Assembly: GCA_965368585.1 (NCBI GenBank)
Contig: CBDUNM010000014.1
Coordinates: 1 to 59,052, forward strand
Length of the DNA: 59,052 nucleotides
Source: JARRQB01 sp965368585
GTDB taxonomy: Bacteria > Pseudomonadota > Gammaproteobacteria > Chromatiales > Chromatiaceae
Reading direction: 5' to 3'
The notes under the pieces: generated by a model
What the model saw: the letters and a program-made list of their open reading frames with translations, nothing else
Told to the model about the DNA's origin: nothing
Database searches by the model: none
Position numbers and translations under genes: made by a program
In this document: one piece after another, positions 52,693 through 59,052 of the stretch
How positions within the stretch are numbered: position 1 is the stretch's first letter
Layout of the letters: each line of letters starts with the position of its first letter

Positions 52693-53556
52693 TCACGGTT
52701 GCTGCCGCAGCAGCCAGTCCTTAATCGTTTCGATCTGGTCGCGAGTCATCAGACTGGGTGCGTGACCCGTAGCGGCAACGGTGTGCAGTTCTGCCCGTGG
52801 TCCGCGTTGGGTCATTGAATGCGCGGTATCAGCCGACAGCAGATCTGATTCCGCACCTCGTATCACCAAGGTCGGACAGATGATTGCATCCCACATGGGC
52901 CAGAGGTCGATGTCCTGGTCGCTGGCCGCAAACACCTGTGCGATTTTGGGGTCGTAATGGGGTCGGAATTGACCGTTTGCGTCGATTCTGTGCCCGTGTT
53001 CGGCCAGATGTGCCCAATGCTCGTCGCTGAGGTCGCCGAACGCCTCGTGCACCTGTCGCAAATACCGCTCGAAGTCGTCGAGTGTCGTAAATGCCGGGTC
53101 GCTTCCCACATAGCCGTTGATCCGCGCCAGCGCCGTTGACGGGATGAGCGGTCCGACGTCGTTTAATATCAGGCGCCTGACACGGGTGTCGGGGGACGAT
53201 GCCAGTGCCATGCCGATCAAGCCACCCATGGACGTGCCCAGCCAACTGACGCCGGCCGGCGCCAGGCGCCGGATCACCTCATTCGACACCTGCGCATAGA
53301 ACGGGACGCCGTAGTGATTGGGGTCGTTCAGCCATTGACTGCGCCCTCTACCCGGATAGTCGATACAGACGACGCGATAGCGCTGCTGGAGGTCGCGCGC
53401 AAGGAAATCGAAATCGTGCGCATTTCTGGTCAAACCGTGTGCGCAGACCAGGGTGTCGGGGTTTTTCGGGTCGCCCCATTCGAGAAAATGCAGATCGACA
53501 CGGTCATCGTTTACCGTGACGTCAATGGATTGTGTTCGCACTGCCACGTCGTTCAT
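52693..53556 (-). CDS. Alpha/beta hydrolase (287 aa)
   Basis: A complete alpha/beta-hydrolase fold: HG oxyanion stretch (VCAHGLTRNAHDFDFLA), nucleophile elbow GTSMGG with Ser109, and a C-terminal His in ATGHAPSLM with an Asp in RGAESDLLS. No signal peptide. The YPGRGRSQWL segment is shared with many esterases and epoxide or lactone hydrolases. Substrate cannot be told from sequence. It is convergent with phaC and shares the terminator region, so an intracellular 3-hydroxyacyl ester or oligomer is a reasonable but untested guess. Confidence 0.88.
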   Translation of the reverse strand: MNDVAVRTQSIDVTVNDDRVDLHFLEWGDPKNPDTLVCAHGLTRNAHDFDFLARDLQQRYRVVCIDYPGRGRSQWLNDPNHYGVPFYAQVSNEVIRRLAPAGVSWLGTSMGGLIGMALASSPDTRVRRLILNDVGPLIPSTALARINGYVGSDPAFTTLDDFERYLRQVHEAFGDLSDEHWAHLAEHGHRIDANGQFRPHYDPKIAQVFAASDQDIDLWPMWDAIICPTLVIRGAESDLLSADTAHSMTQRGPRAELHTVAATGHAPSLMTRDQIETIKDWLLRQQP

Positions 53557-53937
53557 AGGTTTATCTTCCGTGGGGCGGTTATTCGGTTGTTCCCGATAGC
53601 GACTTTCGTAGATCCTTCAGCCACGTAGCCTGCGCCATGGACTGGGTCTTGTGCGAACGCTGTTCCGGTTATGCCGATTGTGACATATCGTCATCGCGAT
53701 CACGAACTCACGGTTGCTCCGGCCCGTTGAGCCCCTTGTATTGCTGGCCACTCGAATTGACGCATCGACTGCGGACTGGCCTGCTATTCCCGAAATGGCT
53801 ATATTGCTCGTGCCGGCTCGAGACGGCGCCGGCAGGTCTGAACTCAACGGTAAAAAACTTGATTTGAACCGATGGGCTCCTGTGCCGTGGGTTCGCGGCG
53901 GTTTGGTGCGATCGAAAGTGTGATCAAATAAACGATC
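53557..53937. other. Divergent intergenic region
   Basis: About 380 bp between the leftward hydrolase and the next rightward gene. No supported gene. Near its right edge GATCGAAAGTGTGATCAAAT precedes the ATG, with no clear ribosome site. Confidence 0.4.
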
Positions 53938-54543
53938 ATGAACCGGTTTCTGAAACCCACACAATTGGACGACGACCAGCGTGACGTGGTCGCGGAGGTA
54001 TTGTCACGACTGGATATCGGCGACGCCGAGGGGCGGCGGATTTTCGTTTACGCACTGGACTACGAATTGACGGAGTATGTCAATTTTCTCAACAAGAACC
54101 CCCCTGCCGCCGATGAGCCGTCGCCAGAAATCCCGCACGAGATACAGTTGCTGACCGACGCGCTCAACCAAGTCGTGGATAGTCTCAATCGTCTGCCCGA
54201 GGACAGCCGTGCCCGGTTGTTCAATGGCCTGAAGGCGCACGACGACTACCAGCGTGAGTACACACAAGAGTACCTGGATGCGTTGCTAGGCGAACTGATG
54301 CGCCTGCAAGCGGCATGCGAGGATTCGCAACAGGGGCCCGCCGTAACCCGGGCGTCTTCCACCGAGCGGCCCGAAAGCGAGTTTGTACGCATGTTGGCCA
54401 ATGCTTACACGGAGTGCTTTGAAGAGCCGCCGAAGCCGACCAAGTCGGGACCCTTCGCCCAGTTGCTCGACGTAATCGGCGAGCAAATCCAGCTGGATCT
54501 CACGTTCGATGAGCGCAGCCTGGCCGACCTTATCCCCTCCTAG
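53938..54543 (+). CDS. Hypothetical acidic cytoplasmic protein (201 aa)
   Basis: Soluble, no signal peptide or TM segment, rich in Asp and Glu, and mostly predicted helical. Two helical blocks (QLDDDQRDVVAEVLSRLDIG and IPHEIQLLTDALNQVVDSLN) surround a linker containing PPAADEPSPEIP, and another helix-rich block (QEYLDALLGELMRLQAACED) precedes the C-terminal domain (SGPFAQLLDVIGEQIQLDLT). I do not recognise the family. It is convergent with the decayed universal stress gene. There is no obvious Shine-Dalgarno. Codon use and composition look like a genuine gene. Confidence 0.6.
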   Translation: MNRFLKPTQLDDDQRDVVAEVLSRLDIGDAEGRRIFVYALDYELTEYVNFLNKNPPAADEPSPEIPHEIQLLTDALNQVVDSLNRLPEDSRARLFNGLKAHDDYQREYTQEYLDALLGELMRLQAACEDSQQGPAVTRASSTERPESEFVRMLANAYTECFEEPPKPTKSGPFAQLLDVIGEQIQLDLTFDERSLADLIPS

Positions 54544-54729
54544 TACTCTGCCAAGCTGATATCGCCGGTTTCGGCGTCCACCGGCTGTTTCGCACACGGC
54601 GCAGCACTCACCGCGCAGGCAATGGCCTTTCCCCTTGTCAAGTGCTGCAACGACGTTGCGGGACAGCGGCGGGCGGGATGTCCCGCCCAGCCCGCCCTGC
54701 GGGTTGGCTTTTCAGCGCACATGGCGGCG

Positions 54730-55331
54730 TTACGCCTGTTGGCAAGGGAGACGGCCATTCCCTGCCTGGCATAACGGTCGCTCCTCACACAGCGGCCGGC
54801 CGTTTGCGGCGCTTGGTAGTCCGCTCCCCTGGTCTTGCGGCAGCGGAACCGCCAGCACGGGAATCGTGGACACACTGAGCACGGCTTTGGAGACGCTGCC
54901 TCAAAAGGCCCATAGCGGTTTTTGATGCGTGCCCACTACGATCAAATCGCAGTTCAGCGTTTTTGCCCGTTGCAATATCTCCTCGGTCGGGTAGGCCTCG
55001 CAGACCTCGATCGAGCCGATCTGCTCGCGGAGTTTACGATCGTCTCTATCCAACTGCTTCCAGATGTTTTCGAATCGTTCCTTCAGCGCCTGCTTGGTGC
55101 GGCTGACCCGTTTCGCGACAAATTTATCGCGACTTTTGAAATCCCGCAGATAGATTTCGAGGGTGCTGATCGCATCCTGAGACAGTTTTTCCGCGACGTG
55201 CAGCACGTGCACTGTGGCGCCGGTCTCATTGGCCAGGTACAGCGCGTAACGACAGGCGAACGCCGAGTTCTCGGACAGGTCGGTGCAGTAAAGATGGGTA
55301 TCTGGCCGTCGAGTATTGCGGTGACCAGCAT
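54730..55331 (-). pseudogene. Universal stress protein gene with an internal stop and a 5' frame break
   Basis: On the minus strand the reading HLYCTDLSENSAFACRYALY, LANETGATVHVLHVAEKL, then TLNCDLIVVGTHQKPLWAF is clearly a UspA domain. It ends at TGA (54903-54901), but the same frame continues as GSVSKAVLSVSTIPVLAVPL before another stop at 54732-54730; that is the normal end of the Usp fold. The strongest start, ATG 55331, is in another frame, and restoring one base right after it would give a proper N-terminus. So the gene has at least one nonsense change and probably one frameshift. A sequencing error could explain one of them. Confidence 0.7.
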
Positions 55332-55710
55332 TTCACGCACCAGGACCTGCAGCGTCTTGTTACTGTCGGGTTGCAAATGAAAGAGATGGTCGCGAATAAC
55401 CGTATCGCGTGAGATTGTTGTCCAGCCACTGCCTATCACTGAAGTGTAGCACCCCTGTCCGGACGGCTACCCGCCGGTAGCAACTGGCGTGAGACGCAGA
55501 CGCGGGCGCCCGCGCCTGTCGAGACGGAGAGTGCGACGCACCGGCATGCCGCATGGGTGGGCGGGCAAAGCCGCCCCGGTCTCGCCGCCATTCGATTGTA
55601 ACGATGTGGTAGCGTACGCGTTGTCCGAAATCAACTGAGGAGCGTGTCACGCGAACCGGTCGCGCAGTTCGACAAGGTCGTTTTCATTGTGTTCACAAAG
55701 TTGGTGTGCC
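55332..55710. other. Divergent intergenic region
   Basis: About 380 bp between the decayed universal stress gene and the TSUP gene. Short open frames here have no support. Confidence 0.4.
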
Positions 55711-56484
55711 GTGTGGTTTGAAATGTCGTTGCTCTTCGTCGCCGGCTTCCTTGGCGGTGTCGTCAATTCGATTGCCGGCGGAGGGAGCTTCATTACCTTT
55801 CCTGCGCTGCTCCTGGCGGGTGTCCCTGCGATCAGCGCCAACGCGACCAATACCTTCGCTTCCTGTTCGGGCTATCTCAGCGGTGCCTATGCGTTGCGCA
55901 AGGAACTGTACGCACACAAAGCCGAGTTACCCCGATTCGCTCTGATCAGCGTGGTCGGCGGGATCGCCGGCGCTTGGTTGCTGCTGCGGACGCCGGAGGC
56001 GCGTTTTCGCGAGGCGCTTCCGTGGCTTCTCCTGTTCGCAACACTGCTCTTCATTTTCGGTGGAGACCTGAACGTCGTTCTCCGACGGCTCGCAGGCCGT
56101 CACCGACACGCGTCGTCCATCGGACGGTTGCTCTTGGCGTTGCTGCTGCTGGGCGTATGCGTGTACGGCGGGTTTTTCAACGCCGGACTGGGGATCATCC
56201 TCCTCAGTTATCTGGCGCTGGCCGGTCACAAGCAGATCAACGCGATGAACGGCCTGAAATTGATGATCTCCTCCCTGGTATCCCTGATTGCGATCGCGTT
56301 GTTCGTATACGATGGCGTCATTGCATGGTACGAGGGCAGCATCGTTTTGCTAGGCACGCTGACCGGCGGGTTCCTCGCGGCCGACATCTCGCGACGCCTG
56401 CCTCAGAGATACGTACGGGCAGCGGTGATACTGACCGGTATCGGAATGACCGGGTACTTTTTCTTTGATGTCTACGGGGGGTAA
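55711..56484 (+). CDS. TSUP (TauE/SafE) family membrane transporter
   Basis: About eight TM segments. The N-terminal repeat has the family signature GFLGGVVNSIAGGGSFITFP and LLLAGVPAISANATNTFA; the second repeat has GGFFNAGLGIILLSYLALAG and INAMNGLKLMISSLVSLIAI. Family members export or import small anions such as sulfite, sulfoacetate or related organosulfur compounds; the substrate here is not evident. The frame opens at TTG 55687; GTG 55711 and ATG 55723 are both closer to the first TM helix, and none has a strong ribosome site. Confidence 0.88.
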   Translation: MWFEMSLLFVAGFLGGVVNSIAGGGSFITFPALLLAGVPAISANATNTFASCSGYLSGAYALRKELYAHKAELPRFALISVVGGIAGAWLLLRTPEARFREALPWLLLFATLLFIFGGDLNVVLRRLAGRHRHASSIGRLLLALLLLGVCVYGGFFNAGLGIILLSYLALAGHKQINAMNGLKLMISSLVSLIAIALFVYDGVIAWYEGSIVLLGTLTGGFLAADISRRLPQRYVRAAVILTGIGMTGYFFFDVYGG

Positions 56485-56519
56485 CGTGGCGTTCAACGGG
56501 TGATCGTGCCCGCAGCGGT

Positions 56520-57674
56520 TCACGGATCGGTGTCTTCATGCGACGCAGCTGCGTCGCCCGCCCGAGCGAGGCGTTCAACCAGAATTCGGGTGATCACGTC
56601 CATGATCTGGTCCACCGTACGATTGACATGGGTGTTCTCCACTATGGCCACGCCGCAGCGGCTGGCCTCGGCGATGAAGTATTCCTGCAATCGCCAGATG
56701 GCCTCGAGGTTTTCGGTATAGCGTTCTTTACCGCGCGCCGGCGCCTGCTGACCGCGCCGTGAGAGGTTTGCCTCCAGAGCGCCCCGATTGGGCACCGTCA
56801 CCAGCACGGGCACCAGCACGGCATCGCGGGTTTCCAGGTGACGGTGATAGGCAGGATGTACGTGGATGCCTTCGATGATGGTGGACGCCCGCTCCTTGAT
56901 CGAACGATTCACCACGCCGTCGATCGCCGGTGCCAGCCGGTCGGCCTGGGCGCGGAAACCTGCGACCAGGTGAGACTCGGTCGCAGCGGGTCCGCTTGCG
57001 CCCTTGGGCAGGGTCTGCCAGGCATCGAAGGTCGAGGCGTGGAGGACGCGATCGGTCTGTTGCGGCAGCAGTAGCCGCATCACTTCACGCAAAATGTCGG
57101 TGGATTGCGTGCGCCCGATGTCCAGACGCAAAGACAGGTCAGCGGCAATGGTGCTCTTTCCAGTGCCCGTGCAGCCGCCAAGCATAAAGATGAGAGGCAA
57201 GCCGCTGCGGCGAAAACTCGCCCACGCGCGATATCGCTGCGCCGCCTCGGGACCGACCTCGGAGGTCATGCACCGCTCGATGAAGACCTCGTCCAGGTTC
57301 AATGCGATTTGCGGGTTTCGTGCAAGACACTGCATGAACGGTCGGCGCGACAGCACCAGAAAGCGCGAATTCTCCAGCGTAGCGACCGACGCGGTGCGAA
57401 CCGAATCCCCCAGCAGGGCGATTTCGCCAAGGTGATCCCCGGCACGACGCTCGCCCAGCACTTTCTCACCGCCCAACGGATCGTTTATGTACACCTTCAC
57501 CCGACCTGAGAGAATCACGTAGAGCGACGAAGACGACTCGCCGCGGCGTATGATGACGCTGTTGGCCGGTGCGGTGTGCACGACCCCGCTACGGGCGACG
57601 GCGTCGAGTTCCTGGGCCGGCAATCCGGCGAGCAGTCGCGTATCCTGCAGGTCGCCGCCGCGTATTCCCGTCAC
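56520..57674 (-). CDS. Cyclic-nucleotide-binding domain fused to a 2-phosphoglycerate-kinase-like P-loop kinase (384 aa)
   Basis: Residues about 13-135 are a cNMP-binding domain: IIRRGESSSSLYVILSGRVK, then the phosphate-binding cassette GDHLGEIALLGDSVRTASV with Glu84 and Arg93. Residues about 160-370 are a P-loop kinase with Walker A GGCTGTGKST at 166-175 and RTQSTDILREVMR, as in 2-phosphoglycerate kinase-like proteins. IIEGIHVHP and AIVENTHVNRTVDQIMDVIT follow. Binding of cAMP or cGMP could gate the kinase, and a cyclase gene lies 7 kb away. The true substrate is unknown. It follows lrgB by about 100 bp on the same strand. Confidence 0.85.
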   Translation of the reverse strand: MTGIRGGDLQDTRLLAGLPAQELDAVARSGVVHTAPANSVIIRRGESSSSLYVILSGRVKVYINDPLGGEKVLGERRAGDHLGEIALLGDSVRTASVATLENSRFLVLSRRPFMQCLARNPQIALNLDEVFIERCMTSEVGPEAAQRYRAWASFRRSGLPLIFMLGGCTGTGKSTIAADLSLRLDIGRTQSTDILREVMRLLLPQQTDRVLHASTFDAWQTLPKGASGPAATESHLVAGFRAQADRLAPAIDGVVNRSIKERASTIIEGIHVHPAYHRHLETRDAVLVPVLVTVPNRGALEANLSRRGQQAPARGKERYTENLEAIWRLQEYFIAEASRCGVAIVENTHVNRTVDQIMDVITRILVERLARAGDAAASHEDTDP

Positions 57675-57777
57675 TTCAATCCCTCATCGAAATTCGATTG
57701 AACGGGCCAACGGTTGAAGCCGGTGGCTTCCGGCCCCGGGGCGACAAACCGGATCGATCGGCCCTCGGGCGTATGCC

Positions 57778-58509
57778 TCAACGGGTGAGACCTATCAAGT
57801 CCAGCATCCAGGGTAAAAAAAAGGCCGTCGTAAAGGTGGATAACGCCATAGCGAGACCCGAGAAAGCGCCCATCTCCGCACTGATCTGGAACGCGCGCGC
57901 CGTGCCGATGCCATGCGCGGTAATGCCCATGGCTATACCCTTGACGCTGTCATCCTTAATTCGCATCAACCGGAAAAGCCTGCTACCTATGACGGCGCCG
58001 ATGATGCCGGTCGCGACCACCAGGAATGCGGTCAGTGAGGGCAGCCCGCCGACCTGCTCCGAAATACCCATCGCGACCGGTGCCGTCACCGATTTCGGGG
58101 CTAGCGATAACTGGGTTGGCAAACTCGCGCCCAGGAGCCCGGCTATGGTGACCGAACTCAAGGCGGCGATCGTCACACCACTAACAAGCGCAACCGCTAT
58201 CGGCAACCACAATTTCCTGACTTTGGCGAACTGTTGGTACAAGGGCACGGCCAGGGCGACGGTCGCCGGTCCCAGTAGAAAATGTACGAATTGTCCTCCT
58301 TCGAAATACGCTTCATACGAAGTGCCCGTGATTGAAAGAAAACCGATCAGGATGGCGACGGCGATAGCGACCGGATTGAGTAGTGGATTGGAGTTTGCAT
58401 GGACATAGAGTCGGTGAGCAATGCCATAGGCCACCAGGGTAGTGGTCAATCCGACTAAAGGCGAGGCAGAGAGATAGACCCAGATGGTCACCAGTTCCGA
58501 ATCAGCCAT
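57778..58509 (-). CDS. lrgB: LrgB/CidB-family membrane protein
   Basis: About 243 residues with multiple TM segments. Family blocks: TGTSYEAYFEGGQFVHFLLG, PATVALAVPLYQQF and the LAPKSVTAPVAMGISEQVGG stretch that defines LrgB. It pairs with LrgA in a holin/antiholin-like or glycolate/pyruvate-type transport role, depending on organism. ATG 58509 overlaps the lrgA end by eight bases; the frame could extend seven codons upstream to 58530. Confidence 0.93.
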   Translation of the reverse strand: MADSELVTIWVYLSASPLVGLTTTLVAYGIAHRLYVHANSNPLLNPVAIAVAILIGFLSITGTSYEAYFEGGQFVHFLLGPATVALAVPLYQQFAKVRKLWLPIAVALVSGVTIAALSSVTIAGLLGASLPTQLSLAPKSVTAPVAMGISEQVGGLPSLTAFLVVATGIIGAVIGSRLFRLMRIKDDSVKGIAMGITAHGIGTARAFQISAEMGAFSGLAMALSTFTTAFFLPWMLDLIGLTR

Positions 58510-58870
58510 TTTTTCGGGCTCCCGGCGCAAGCAGTCGGCGGGTGCCGGACATGACGGCCGCCGCGGTGCACATCGTGATCACCGTGCTGAGCAACAAAGC
58601 GGCCACGATAGGCAGCCACTCGTTGGCAATCCGATCGAAGTGGACCATCATGCCCACGCCGGCCGGTACGAAGAGCAGCGACAAATGACTCAGCAGCGCT
58701 GTAGAAGCCGAATCCAGGGACGCAGTTGCGCTCCTGATCAGTGTGAGCGTCAGAAAAAGCAGGATCATTCCAAGCACCGGGCCTGGAACGGGCAACTGCA
58801 GCAACCGCACGCCGACCTCGCCGATCAACTGGTAAATCAAAAGAATGGTTACGCCGTTCAAGAACTGCAT
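58502..58870 (-). CDS. lrgA: LrgA/CidA-family membrane protein
   Basis: 122 residues with four TM segments. Family blocks: YQLIGEVGVRLLQLPVPGPV (with the conserved PGPVLGM turn), LLSHLSLLFVPAGVGMMVHF and WLPIVAALLLSTVITM. It forms a two-protein membrane system with the overlapping lrgB. The final 180 bp of the window beyond its start contain no further recognisable gene. Confidence 0.92.
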   Translation of the reverse strand: MQFLNGVTILLIYQLIGEVGVRLLQLPVPGPVLGMILLFLTLTLIRSATASLDSASTALLSHLSLLFVPAGVGMMVHFDRIANEWLPIVAALLLSTVITMCTAAAVMSGTRRLLAPGARKNG

Positions 58871-59052
58871 GCCTGTCTTCCTGGTTTATTTGTGGTTTAC
58901 CCCGCACCGTGATCGGCTGACCGGCGGCACAGCCCTTGGTTCGATCGATTGGAGCGGCCCGTCAAATTTAACCATCGACTCGGGCATTCGCCGCCATACA
59001 CATGCAGAACAAGCGTAGCCGATTGTACGCACAGGGGTAAAGCAGGGTACCT

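Noticed and set aside
54901..54903. UGA read as selenocysteine in the universal stress protein
   Set aside because: The family has an ordinary hydrophobic residue here, there is no redox motif, and a second lesion at the start points to decay.
1..59052. CRISPR arrays, tRNA or rRNA genes, complete insertion sequences, prophage
   Set aside because: No regular repeat-spacer pattern, cloverleaf sequence, transposase, integrase or structural phage gene was recognised on reading both strands.

Overview
This 59 kb window looks like chromosome from a free-living gammaproteobacterium of moderately high GC. The best anchor is dnaE-accA-tilS, an order typical of Gammaproteobacteria. Class I polyhydroxyalkanoate (PHA) genes, MscL, several c-di-GMP enzymes and a PEP-CTERM remnant fit an environmental, probably aquatic or sediment, organism. 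I cannot name a genus. No rRNA, tRNA, CRISPR array, complete insertion sequence or prophage is visible.

Layout. Positions 1-5.2 kb are gene-poor, with degenerate intergenic repeats around a secreted 97-aa protein, a CadC/TolB-type membrane regulator and a secreted 17-kDa protein. At 5.2-8.2 kb is a large sensor GGDEF-EAL protein and a PEP-CTERM remnant. At 8.7-11.4 kb is accessory DNA: a divergent YHYH-protein/MarR pair and decayed genes, including a SpoIIAA-like gene broken by an in-frame stop. An exported catalase-peroxidase, a DUF2156 protein and MscL follow. The housekeeping block dnaE-accA-tilS-pqiA-like lies at 15.7-22.2 kb. From 22.4 to 31.1 kb are accessory membrane and secreted systems: a TIR-WD40 membrane protein, an STN/propeptide-like protein beside a secreted metzincin, a DUF1269 protein, a Sel1 protein and a MotA/ExbD-like trio. 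At 31.1-34.0 kb a leftward cluster encodes a bacterial NTAQ1-type N-terminal glutamine amidase, an isoaspartyl peptidase and an ATP-grasp enzyme. The YhaO-YhaN nuclease/ATPase pair and an HD-fold protein follow.

The right third is dominated by PHA storage and nucleotide signalling. Phasin and PHA synthase are followed by a strong terminator and a convergent alpha/beta hydrolase. Some 9 kb to the left, a patatin-like lipase has a promoter with the same architecture as the phasin promoter: a -10 box followed closely by a TGCA-rich palindrome, as expected for a PhaR-type repressor. Between them are a TIR-FGE fusion, a GGDEF-EAL protein and an adenylate cyclase-PilZ fusion. The right end carries a decayed universal stress protein, a TSUP transporter, a cyclic-nucleotide-binding/2-phosphoglycerate-kinase-like fusion and LrgA-LrgB.

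The strongest candidates for undescribed biology are: (1) the NTAQ1/isoaspartyl peptidase/ATP-grasp cluster; (2) the MotA-like/ExbD-like/two-helix trio; (3) the secreted metzincin whose propeptide-like domain seems to sit on a separate STN protein; (4) two TIR membrane proteins, one fused to WD40 repeats and one to an FGE-sulfatase domain. All names come from reading motifs by eye; no database search was run.
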